Shown: piece after piece, positions 9,153 through 16,941 of the stretch
How the letters are laid out: each line of letters begins with the position of its first letter
Position numbering within the stretch: position 1 is the stretch's first letter
Source of the DNA: an uncultured Flavobacteriales bacterium
Lineage (GTDB): Bacteria > Bacteroidota > Bacteroidia > Flavobacteriales_D > CAJJDF01
Reading direction: 5' to 3'
NCBI GenBank assembly: GCA_905182785.1
Contig: CAJJDF010000018.1
Coordinates: 1-41,056, forward strand
DNA length: 41,056 nt
Position numbers and translations under genes: made by a program
Notes under the pieces: model-generated
What the model was told of the DNA's origin: nothing
Seen by the model: the letters and a program-made list of their open reading frames with translations, nothing else
Databases searched by the model: none

Positions 9153-9569
9153 TTATTTGGTTTTAAAGTATATTTTATCACCATCAGAATCTTTAATCCA
9201 CATTTCATCATTGGTTAATCTTAGGATCTCATCTGAAGTTACTTCACCATCATCAACATCAGTCAATGAAATTTTCTTTTTGCTATCAGTCAATTCCCAT
9301 GTGTATTTTGTAGTTGAAGTTGTTCCTAAAAAAGTCCAACTTGCTTCCATTGTTCCATCTTTTTCAAACTTGTATACTGGACTTTCATCTGCTGTAAAAG
9401 TAGTCTCATCTCCATCTGAGTCAATAGTTTTTTCAATAATCCATTCACCTGCAACTCTTGCTGTTTTAGATCTTAAAGAAATTCCTGGTCCATCTTCATA
9501 CTTACAAGAAGTAAATCCGAATATTAAAGCTAAGGCTAATAAAAGAGTAGTTAATTTTAATGTTTTCAT
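9153..9569 (-). CDS. Small lipocalin-like lipoprotein
   Basis: The start is ATG 9569, which gives a clean signal peptide (MKTLKLTTLL...) ending in the lipobox GFTSC. An in-frame start upstream (9608) would add 13 unlike residues and is rejected. The 138-residue product, after cleavage, has alternating beta-strand segments (GEWIIEKT, YKFEKDGTM, KYTWELTD, RLTNDEMWIKDSDGDKI) like the lipocalin-like domains common in Bacteroidota lipoproteins. Acidic D-rich loops might bind Ca2+, but this is speculative. It is a stand-alone gene with its own terminator and is probably attached to the outer membrane or facing the periplasm. Confidence 0.75.
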   Translation of the reverse strand: MKTLKLTTLLLALALIFGFTSCKYEDGPGISLRSKTARVAGEWIIEKTIDSDGDETTFTADESPVYKFEKDGTMEASWTFLGTTSTTKYTWELTDSKKKISLTDVDDGEVTSDEILRLTNDEMWIKDSDGDKIYFKTK

Positions 9570-9643
9570 GTTATTATGTTTTTTTTTAATATAAGAATTT
9601 TTTAACAACTATTATACCATTAGATTTATTTTACTCACTAATT

Positions 9644-10756
9644 TTAAGCGTCAATAGCCTCATTAATTCTTTCGTTAATCTCCTCAATAGTTCCCAATCC
9701 ATTTACCCCAATAAATTTATCTTGGTTTGAATAAAAATCTTTTAACGGAGCAGTTTCTTTGTTGTATACAACCATTCTGTTTCTAATAATAGATTCATCT
9801 TGGTCGTCTTTTCTTTGAGATTCTTGTCCTCTTAGTAGCAATCTTTTTACCAATTCATCTTCCTCTACTTCAAGAGCAATCATAGAATTTATTTGAGAAC
9901 CTTTCTTACTCAATAATTCGTCAAGAGCAATAGCTTGGTCAGTAGTTCTTGGAAAACCATCAAAAATATAACCTTTAGAATTGTTTGATTCATCCAATTT
10001 GTTTTCAATCATTTTTATTACCAATTCATCAGGAACAAGATTTCCTGCTTCCATGTATTCTTTGGCTTTTTTACCAAGAGCTGTATCGTTTTTCATGTGA
10101 AAACGGAACATATCACCCGTAGACAGATGAGTTAAATTGTATTTTGCTTGAATCAATTCTGATTGAGTTCCTTTTCCTGCTCCCGGAGGGCCAAATAAAA
10201 TTATGTTATGCATTGTATTTTCTTTGATAATATATATTTCATCTAAATTTCGTCCAATTTCGTCATAATCTAAACCATATCCAACTAAAAACTCATTTCC
10301 TACTTCAAATCCTACGTAATCTATTGGGTAATTTTTTGTGTATGCTTTTGGTTTAAATAAAAGTGTCGCCACTTTTAAGCTTTTTGGATTATTCGAAGAT
10401 AAATCTTTAAAGATGTTTTCAAGAGTAATTCCTGTGTCTACAATATCTTCCACGATAATAACATCGGTATTGTTAATGTCTTTATCCAATCCCAGTACTT
10501 TTTTCACGTTTCCTGTGGTTTCGGTTCCTTTATAAGAAGAAACTCTCAAGAACGCAACTTCACACTCAATGTCAAGTTGTTTTAGTAAGTCTGAGAAAAA
10601 AAGGATGGATCCATTCAAGATTCCTACCAAAAGAGGTTTCTTGCCTTGGTAATCTTTGTTGATTTGCCTCGCAACTCTAGAGATTTCATTTTCGATTTTT
10701 TCTTTACTTATAAAAGGCGAAAATGACTTGTCGTGAAGTTTAATTATTTTATCCAT
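9644..10756 (-). CDS. hpt-adk: Fused hypoxanthine phosphoribosyltransferase / adenylate kinase
   Basis: This 370-residue protein combines two purine enzymes. Residues 1-181 form a type I phosphoribosyltransferase with the PRPP loop VIIVEDIVDTGIT (99-111) and a VGYGLDYDE C-terminal segment typical of hypoxanthine/guanine enzymes. Residues 182-370 form a complete adenylate kinase starting at an internal Met (codon at 10213), with the P-loop GPPGAGKGT (189-197), an LSTGDMFR AMP-binding segment, a DGFPRT motif and a short LID without zinc cysteines. The first half salvages hypoxanthine or guanine to IMP/GMP; the second interconverts AMP, ADP and ATP. The start ATG 10756 is preferred over TTG 10762. 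A -7-like TAACTTTG ends only 3 bp before this ATG. Similar fusions are known in Flavobacteriia. Confidence 0.93.
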   Translation of the reverse strand: MDKIIKLHDKSFSPFISKEKIENEISRVARQINKDYQGKKPLLVGILNGSILFFSDLLKQLDIECEVAFLRVSSYKGTETTGNVKKVLGLDKDINNTDVIIVEDIVDTGITLENIFKDLSSNNPKSLKVATLLFKPKAYTKNYPIDYVGFEVGNEFLVGYGLDYDEIGRNLDEIYIIKENTMHNIILFGPPGAGKGTQSELIQAKYNLTHLSTGDMFRFHMKNDTALGKKAKEYMEAGNLVPDELVIKMIENKLDESNNSKGYIFDGFPRTTDQAIALDELLSKKGSQINSMIALEVEEDELVKRLLLRGQESQRKDDQDESIIRNRMVVYNKETAPLKDFYSNQDKFIGVNGLGTIEEINERINEAIDA

Positions 10757-10915
10757 TTTCAAAGTTAAAAAATTAATAAAGAATTGATAATTCTATTTAA
10801 CTATTTATTTAGATTTTTAACATTTGTATGTAACAATTGTATAAAAAATCACTCTTGGTTTTTACTTTTATCATAAAATAATTTACGATATTTGTGGTGT
10901 AAAAAAACGAACACT

Positions 10916-13669
10916 TTGGAACACACAAATATAAGTCATTTAGGTTATTTTTTAGTTTATCTATCCTTTGTAGCCGCTCTATTTTCATCAGTTTCTTATT
11001 TTATTTCATCAAGAAATAAATCTGATTTAGCTCTTTCTTCTCTTTGGAAAAGATCAGGAAGAATTAGTTTCTACGTTCATGCTACTGCATTAATTGGTGT
11101 AGTTACTCTGCTGTATATTTTAATTTATGGACATTTTTACGAATTTCATTACGTTTGGAAGTACTCTAACGATTCCATGCCTCTTAGGTATTTGGTATCT
11201 TGTTTTTGGGGAGGGCAAGAAGGAAGTTTCTTACTTTGGATGTTCTGGAATGTAGTAATTGGACTTATTCTTACCAAAACGGCTAAGAAATGGGAAAGCT
11301 CAGTTATGTCAGTATTTGTATTGTCTCAGGTCTTTTTAACAACTATGCTGTTGGGGATTTATGTATTTGATTTTAAAATTGGAAATAATGTATTTTTATT
11401 AACTAGGAATTTAGAAGAGAACTTAGGATTGCCTTGGACAGAAATGGCTGATTATATGACTAAAATTCCACTTTTTAAAGACGGACAAGGGTTAAACCCA
11501 TTGTTACAAAACTATTGGATGACGATTCATCCACCTACTTTGTTTTTAGGATTTGCATTGACTGCAGTACCATTTTCTTATGCCATTGCTTCTTTATTGG
11601 AAAATAAATGGAACGAATGGATAAAACCAGCACTTTCTTGGACTTTTGTAGGAGTTGGAGTGTTAGGAGTTGGAATCCTTATGGGAGGAATGTGGGCTTA
11701 TGAATCACTTAGTTTTGGTGGTTTCTGGGCTTGGGATCCAGTAGAAAATGTTTCTTATATTCCTTGGTTAACTTTTGTAGGTGCAGGGCATTTAATGTTG
11801 GTCAACCAAAGAAAAAACAGCTCTTTATTTTTTACTTTTATTCTTACATTTTTATCCTTTATTTTAGTCCTTTATTCTACATTCCTTACCAAAAGTGGTG
11901 TGTTGGGAGACAGTTCGGTTCACTCATTTACAGACAATGGAATGCTTGGACAATTGTTAGTTTATATCCTTTTCTTTGTCTGGTTATCAGTTTTTATGAT
12001 GCTAAAAGGTAAACAACACAAATTGATGTTTACCGTACTTTCAGTATTTTTATTTGTCATGTCACTGCTTACTTCAGATCAAGAAGTATTAGGAATACCA
12101 CCTTCAGGAATTATATTTATTTTGGGAACAATTGTAACAATAACCTTTTTGGTTATTGCTTCGGCTAAATATTTTCCAAAAACTAAGACTGAAGATTCTT
12201 TGTGGAGTCGCGAGTTTTGGATGTTTATGGGAAGTTTATTTTTATTATTAGCTTGTGCGCAAATATTTTGGAGAAACTCATACCCAGTTTGGAATATGTT
12301 GTTTGGAAGTAATGACGCAGGACCAGAGAATGTCATGCAATATTACAATGTGAGTCAAGGAGCTTTTGCAGTGTTTGTTTCCTTTTTTGTTGGTTTTGGT
12401 CAGTATTTGAGATATAAAGGACAAGCTTTTTCTGTTTTCTTTAAGAAAATTGCTCTTTCATTATTTGTATCAATCGCTTTGACAGTAATTAGTTTGTTTG
12501 TGTTCAAATTCAGTGATGGTGATTTTTCTAACACTGAAACTACTGTTTACACAGCTTTACTATTTACTTCTATTTATGCAGTAATTGGAAATTTAGATTA
12601 TTTCATTCGTTTTCTGAAAGGAAAATTAAATTTTGCAGGATCTTCTATCGCTCACATAGGATTTGGATTAATCTTGTTTGGAGCATTAATTTCCAATTCC
12701 CAAAGTAAAAAATTATCACACAATCAAGGAGGTAAATTTGATTTGACATCCTTAAGTGAAACGTTTAAAAACAATGAAGACGTTCAGATAACCTTGGGTG
12801 ATACCAATTATATGCGAGAGTATTTTGTAGCTTACAGAAGCCGAAAGCAAGAAGGAATAAACATTTATTACGAAGTAGATTATTTTGAACCGATTCCAGT
12901 TTCTTACGAAAAAGGAGAAGTAGTTGCTTACAACGGAGCTTTCTTTGAAGCAAAAGAATCACATTCCGTTTCTCAAGATTTATTTTTAGATAACATTAAA
13001 TTATGGAAACCGGCAAATGATTTGGATACAAATGCAAATGAATGGGTAAGCCACACTGTTGGAGATAAATTATTTACTTTAAATCCTTTTGTACAAATCA
13101 ATGAAAAATTTGGAAACGTAGCAGAGCCTTCTACTAAGCATTTCTTGGGACATGATGTTTTTTCTCACATTAAATACCCAGATCCAGGAATATTTGAAGG
13201 TGTAAATAATGGGTTAATGCCTTACGAAAATTACATTGCTGAAGTGGGAGATTCTATTGTTACAACCTTTGGATTGGTTAAAGTAAACTCTTTCAAAGAT
13301 ACTTTGTATAAAGGAAGAGACCAGGTAGGGATCATTAATTTAACAATAAAAGATTACCAAAAAAGATTGCCAGATGCGAATCATGATTTATTTTATTTAA
13401 TAAAAAGTGACTCTAGCTTGTATCCGTTAAATTCTATAGACGACAAGGAATTTGGGATGAAAATTTCCTTGATGAATGTTGGTGTCAATAATTTGAACGA
13501 GAGTTCTATAGCTCAACCTAAAAAAATCTCTTTAGATATAACAGGTGACGAGTTTATCATCATGCAAGCCAAAACATTTCCTCTTATCAATGTCTTGTGG
13601 TTAGGAGTTGTTTTGATGTTAATAGGTTCGTTAATGGCTGCTTTCTTCAGGTTTAAAAGAAGTAAGTAA
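10916..13669 (+). CDS. ccmF: CcmF/CcsA-type cytochrome c haem lyase
   Basis: This is a large polytopic membrane protein (about 917 residues). It has the family hallmarks WGGQEGSFLLW (about 98-108), HPPTLFLGF (about 205-213, a haem-ligand His) and the WWD-type GGFWAWDPVEN (about 268-278). Many membrane helices reach to about residue 570, followed by a periplasmic domain of about 280 residues and one last helix near the C-terminus. It attaches haem to apocytochrome c on the periplasmic side. There is no ATG near the start. TTG 10916 gives MEHTNISHLG and is preferred; TTG 10892 would add eight residues overlapping the putative promoter region (GATATTTG at 10887-10894). The gene is divergent from hpt-adk, and no other Ccm gene is adjacent. 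Confidence 0.88.
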   Translation: MEHTNISHLGYFLVYLSFVAALFSSVSYFISSRNKSDLALSSLWKRSGRISFYVHATALIGVVTLLYILIYGHFYEFHYVWKYSNDSMPLRYLVSCFWGGQEGSFLLWMFWNVVIGLILTKTAKKWESSVMSVFVLSQVFLTTMLLGIYVFDFKIGNNVFLLTRNLEENLGLPWTEMADYMTKIPLFKDGQGLNPLLQNYWMTIHPPTLFLGFALTAVPFSYAIASLLENKWNEWIKPALSWTFVGVGVLGVGILMGGMWAYESLSFGGFWAWDPVENVSYIPWLTFVGAGHLMLVNQRKNSSLFFTFILTFLSFILVLYSTFLTKSGVLGDSSVHSFTDNGMLGQLLVYILFFVWLSVFMMLKGKQHKLMFTVLSVFLFVMSLLTSDQEVLGIPPSGIIFILGTIVTITFLVIASAKYFPKTKTEDSLWSREFWMFMGSLFLLLACAQIFWRNSYPVWNMLFGSNDAGPENVMQYYNVSQGAFAVFVSFFVGFGQYLRYKGQAFSVFFKKIALSLFVSIALTVISLFVFKFSDGDFSNTETTVYTALLFTSIYAVIGNLDYFIRFLKGKLNFAGSSIAHIGFGLILFGALISNSQSKKLSHNQGGKFDLTSLSETFKNNEDVQITLGDTNYMREYFVAYRSRKQEGINIYYEVDYFEPIPVSYEKGEVVAYNGAFFEAKESHSVSQDLFLDNIKLWKPANDLDTNANEWVSHTVGDKLFTLNPFVQINEKFGNVAEPSTKHFLGHDVFSHIKYPDPGIFEGVNNGLMPYENYIAEVGDSIVTTFGLVKVNSFKDTLYKGRDQVGIINLTIKDYQKRLPDANHDLFYLIKSDSSLYPLNSIDDKEFGMKISLMNVGVNNLNESSIAQPKKISLDITGDEFIIMQAKTFPLINVLWLGVVLMLIGSLMAAFFRFKRSK

Positions 13670-13690
13670 TTAGTTTTTTCTCACCTACTC

Positions 13691-13723
13691 ATTATGATTC
13701 CGAATTTAGTTCGGGATCATAAT
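13691..13723. repeat. REP-like palindrome (14-bp stem)
   Basis: ATTATGATTCCGAA pairs with TTCGGGATCATAAT around the loop TTTAG, with a single T-G pair. It lies 22 bp after the ccmF stop codon. It may also terminate or stabilise the ccmF transcript, although there is no T-run. Confidence 0.75.
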
Positions 13724-13776
13724 CAGTATTAAAAGTTAATAAACATTGTTCAATTGTGAAATTTCAATGAATAAAG

Positions 13777-13797
13777 ATTCCGAAATAAATTCGGAAT
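13777..13797. repeat. REP-like palindrome (8-bp stem), second copy of the motif
   Basis: ATTCCGAA-ATAAA-TTCGGAAT shares the ATTCCGAA arm with the palindrome at 13691-13723. The two lie in the same 192-bp intergenic space between ccmF and the DUF2520 gene. This paired arrangement is typical of dispersed palindromic repeats. Confidence 0.75.
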
Positions 13798-13861
13798 GAC
13801 CTCAATTTTAGTTAATTTTAGATTAATTAAAACTGCTAAGAATTTACTTTTAATTTTTTAA

Positions 13862-14635
13862 ATGCTAAAAAAAATAACTCTCATAGGTTCAGGAAATGTG
13901 GCTCATAACTTAGGACATGCTTTTGTTGATAAAGGTTTTGAAATAGTAGAAGTTTATAGCAGAACGACTAAAAACGCAAAACAATTGGCAGAAAAATTAA
14001 CTGCTAATTACACTTCAGATTTATCTAAATTAAACGCTAAAAGTGATTTATATGTGATTGCATCTAGGGATGATGCAATTGAAAAAATTGCAGAACAACT
14101 TAACTTGATAAATAAATTAATAGTCCATACTTCGGGAAGTGTGGGGATTGAGGTTTTACAAAAAGCCTCTATTAATTACGGGAGTTTTTACCCGTTACAA
14201 ACCTTTACGAAATCTCATTTGGCAGATGTTTCTCAAATTCCATTTTGTATAGAAGGAAATACGGAAGAGAATAAACACAATTTGATTGAATTAGCAAATA
14301 AGCTTAGTAATAATGTGATAGAGATGGATTCTGTGCAAAGACAAAAATTACATTTAGCGGCTGTATTTACTTCCAATTTTGCTAATTACATGCAAGTCAT
14401 AGCACAAGATGTTTGTGAAGAACAAGAGGTAGATTTTGATTTATTGAAACCTTTGATAAAAGAAGTATATGAGAAAAATTCAAGGAGTAAAGCAGAAAAT
14501 AACCAAACCGGTCCAGCAAAAAGAGAAGATGAATTCACCATGCAGAAGCATTTGGACTTAATGAAAAACGACAAAGAGAAACAAGAATTATATTCCTTGA
14601 TTTCTTCAATGATTATAAAAAGATTTAAAAAATGA
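13862..14635 (+). CDS. Rossmann-fold DUF2520 protein
   Basis: This 257-residue protein begins with an NAD(P)-binding Rossmann motif (ITLIGSGNVAHNLG, GxGNxA at 9-14) and continues with a helical C-terminal domain containing HLAAVFTSNFANYM and a GPAKREDEFT segment, as in the DUF2520/ProC-like dehydrogenase group. It resembles imine- or ketopantoate-type reductases, but the substrate is unknown. Its stop codon overlaps the start of kdsC by 4 bp (ATGA), so the two are translationally coupled, as is common for this pair in Bacteroidota. The coupling suggests, but does not prove, a role tied to envelope sugar metabolism. The promoter should lie in the A/T-rich stretch after the palindromes. Confidence 0.85.
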   Translation: MLKKITLIGSGNVAHNLGHAFVDKGFEIVEVYSRTTKNAKQLAEKLTANYTSDLSKLNAKSDLYVIASRDDAIEKIAEQLNLINKLIVHTSGSVGIEVLQKASINYGSFYPLQTFTKSHLADVSQIPFCIEGNTEENKHNLIELANKLSNNVIEMDSVQRQKLHLAAVFTSNFANYMQVIAQDVCEEQEVDFDLLKPLIKEVYEKNSRSKAENNQTGPAKREDEFTMQKHLDLMKNDKEKQELYSLISSMIIKRFKK

Positions 14636-15162
14636 CAAAACTAAGCTACAAACAAAAACTAAACGAAATAGAAGCTGTATTTCTAGACGTGGACGGAGTA
14701 ATTACGGATGGACAATTAATTATGCATCCTTCTGGAGAGTTTTTGAGGAACATGAGTACTCGCGATGGTTATGCTATGAAAAAAACTGCAAACAGTGGAG
14801 TTCATGTCTTTATTATTTCTGGAGGAAGTTCTGAAAGTATGAAGAAAAGGCTAGAGTTTTTGGATGCAACCGAAGTTCACATGGGAGTGAAAAACAAAGT
14901 AGAGGTTTTGAATACAATTCTGAAAAAATATAACTTATCCAATAATCAAGCTTTGTATATGGGGGATGATATTCCTGATTATGCGGTAATGCAAGAAGTA
15001 GGAATTTCTGCTTGTCCCAAAGATGCTTGTACCGAGATTTTGAATATTGCCGATTATGTTTCTCATAAAAAAGGAGGACACGGTGCTGTAAGAGACGTAT
15101 TGGAACAATTATTAAAAATAAAGGGAAAATGGATGGATGAATTCACTACTCAAGCCAATTGA
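14632..15162 (+). CDS. kdsC: KdsC-like HAD phosphatase (KDO-8-phosphate phosphatase)
   Basis: This 176-residue capless HAD phosphatase has the nucleophile motif FLDVDGVITDG (D19, D21), a Thr/Ser motif II in IISGG, a Lys in HMGVKNK and the acidic motif GDDIPD. These match KdsC, which hydrolyses 3-deoxy-D-manno-octulosonate 8-phosphate to KDO during inner-core lipopolysaccharide synthesis in the cytoplasm. The C-terminal GGHGAVRDV segment is also typical of KdsC, where it contacts the active site in the tetramer. The gene overlaps the DUF2520 gene by 4 bp and is followed closely by the M61 peptidase gene. Related enzymes acting on CMP-nonulosonic acid pathways cannot be fully excluded. Confidence 0.85.
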   Translation: MTKLSYKQKLNEIEAVFLDVDGVITDGQLIMHPSGEFLRNMSTRDGYAMKKTANSGVHVFIISGGSSESMKKRLEFLDATEVHMGVKNKVEVLNTILKKYNLSNNQALYMGDDIPDYAVMQEVGISACPKDACTEILNIADYVSHKKGGHGAVRDVLEQLLKIKGKWMDEFTTQAN

Positions 15163-15196
15163 TTTCAAAAAATTAGTCTACCCAAAGTTGAATAAC

Positions 15197-16846
15197 ATGA
15201 ATTATAAGTTAAGTACAAGCAACAGAGAACAACATTATTTGAATATCGAATTCAAAGCGAAAGTGGAGGGTGAAATTACTAAAGTTCAATTACCAGCTTG
15301 GCGTCCTGGGAGGTATGATTCTGGAAATTTCGCTAAAAACATTCAACAATTTACGGTAGCAGATCAAAATGGGAAAAAGCTAGAATTTGATAAGGTAACC
15401 AAAGACAGTTGGGAGGTAAAGACCAAAAATACTAAGGAAATAATAATTACATATAATTATTATTCTATCGATTTTAATTCTGGTTCTACTTATTTGGACG
15501 AAGAAGTATTGTATGTCAACCCTGTGAATTGCTTGGTGTACATTCCTTCTCAAATAAATGAGGAATGTACAGTTGAGATTCCGAAAGGAAAAGGAGAACA
15601 AATAGCTTGTGGATTGCCACTTAAATCAGGAAAAATAAAAACGAATGATTTTCATGAATTAGCTGACACCCCTTTTTTAGTAAGTACTAATTTGCAGAGT
15701 AAAACCTACGAAAGCAAGGGAGTGAAATTTTATGTGTGGTTTTATGGCGAATGTAAGCCAGAGTGGAAAAAAGTAATCACAGATTTTAAAAAATATACGG
15801 ATTATCAAATCAAATTATTTGGAGGTTTTCCTGTTGAAGAATACCATTTTATTAATATCATTAAACCTATAAAAGCTTATCATGGAGTAGAACACACAAC
15901 CTCTACGGTAATTACTTTGGGTCCAAGTTATGATGTGATGGGCGAAAAGTATGTAGATTTATTGGGAGTGAGTTCACACGAATTGTACCACACTTGGAAT
16001 ATAAAATCTATTCGTCCAAGCGAAATGAATCCTTACGATTATACCACTGAGAATTATTCTAAGTTGGGTTATGTTGCTGAAGGCGTAACAACTTACATGG
16101 GAGATTTAATTTTATTTGAAAGTGGAGTTTTTGATAAGGAACAATACATCAATGAGATTAATCAATATTTAAAAAAACATTATAGTAACGGAGGAAGGTT
16201 AAATAAATCGGTAGCAGATTCTTCTTACGATACTTGGCTAGATGGATATGAAATTGGGGTTCCAGACAGAAAATCATCCATTTATGTGGAAGGTGCTTTG
16301 GTTTCATTCATGATAGATATGAAAACTCGTGAGGCAACCAAAGGGAAGAAAAATTTACATACGATTATGAAATTAATGTATGACAGATTTGGTAAAAAAG
16401 GAATTGGCTATACAGAAAAAGACTACCAAAACTTGATAGAAGAGGAGAGTGGAATTTCGTTTATATCCTTTTTCAATTCATACATTTGGGGAACCAAGGA
16501 TTTTACAAAAGAATTAAAAAAGTGCTTAAAATTTGCAGGATTTGAATTGCAAAAAAGTAGTTCTAAGCTTTCAACAGAAAGAAGAGGAATGATTGTGGTG
16601 CCAGTAAAAGAAGGAGCAAAAATTGTTCATGTACAAAAAGATTCAACTAGTTATGAAGCAGGTTTATCGCGTGGAGATGTTATCAGAACTGTAAATGGAT
16701 ATCCTATAAAACAAGACTTGGACAATTGGCTGCAATATTTTGAAGGAGAGAAAGTAGAACTACAAGTAAACAGAAACAACAAATTGAAATCTGTTACTTT
16801 AAAAAAATCTAACTCTTTTCAGTTTTGGGAACATTTGGTTAAATAA
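15197..16846 (+). CDS. M61 family metallopeptidase with PDZ domain
   Basis: The start is ATG 15197 (549 residues), where sequence typical of the family begins. An in-frame ATG at 15137, inside kdsC, would add 20 unrelated residues. The zinc site is HELYH (H261, E262, H265), with a third ligand candidate E295 in VAEGVTTY. An N-terminal beta domain (about 1-160) contains LPAWRPGRYDSGNF. A PDZ domain at the C-terminus (about 460-549) contains the AGLSRGDVIRTVNGYPI motif. M61 enzymes are glycyl-type aminopeptidases. No signal peptide is visible, so it is probably cytoplasmic. It is the last gene of the DUF2520-kdsC cluster. Confidence 0.9.
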   Translation: MNYKLSTSNREQHYLNIEFKAKVEGEITKVQLPAWRPGRYDSGNFAKNIQQFTVADQNGKKLEFDKVTKDSWEVKTKNTKEIIITYNYYSIDFNSGSTYLDEEVLYVNPVNCLVYIPSQINEECTVEIPKGKGEQIACGLPLKSGKIKTNDFHELADTPFLVSTNLQSKTYESKGVKFYVWFYGECKPEWKKVITDFKKYTDYQIKLFGGFPVEEYHFINIIKPIKAYHGVEHTTSTVITLGPSYDVMGEKYVDLLGVSSHELYHTWNIKSIRPSEMNPYDYTTENYSKLGYVAEGVTTYMGDLILFESGVFDKEQYINEINQYLKKHYSNGGRLNKSVADSSYDTWLDGYEIGVPDRKSSIYVEGALVSFMIDMKTREATKGKKNLHTIMKLMYDRFGKKGIGYTEKDYQNLIEEESGISFISFFNSYIWGTKDFTKELKKCLKFAGFELQKSSSKLSTERRGMIVVPVKEGAKIVHVQKDSTSYEAGLSRGDVIRTVNGYPIKQDLDNWLQYFEGEKVELQVNRNNKLKSVTLKKSNSFQFWEHLVK

Positions 16847-16866
16847 AGTGGGTTGTTTCACTTTTT
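16845..16866 (+). terminator. Weak intrinsic terminator after the M61 gene
   Basis: AAAGTG (16845-16850) pairs with CACTTT (16859-16864) around an 8-nt loop, followed by further T residues. The stem overlaps the TAA of the peptidase gene. It has only six base pairs, so its efficiency is uncertain. Confidence 0.4.
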
Positions 16867-16941
16867 GGTTACTTTTTTATCAGTACTTTAAACGACCAGT
16901 TAATTACTTAAAGTATTAAATTATAAGTCTAATTTTTGAAA

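Noticed and set aside
9157-9594. 145-codon open frame on the plus strand opposite the lipoprotein gene
   Set aside because: The minus-strand frame has a signal peptide, a lipobox and a terminator; the plus-strand frame has no recognisable domain and is its shadow.
15137-15196. Earlier start of the M61 peptidase inside kdsC
   Set aside because: The added residues do not resemble the start of the family, and ATG 15197 gives a typical N-terminus.
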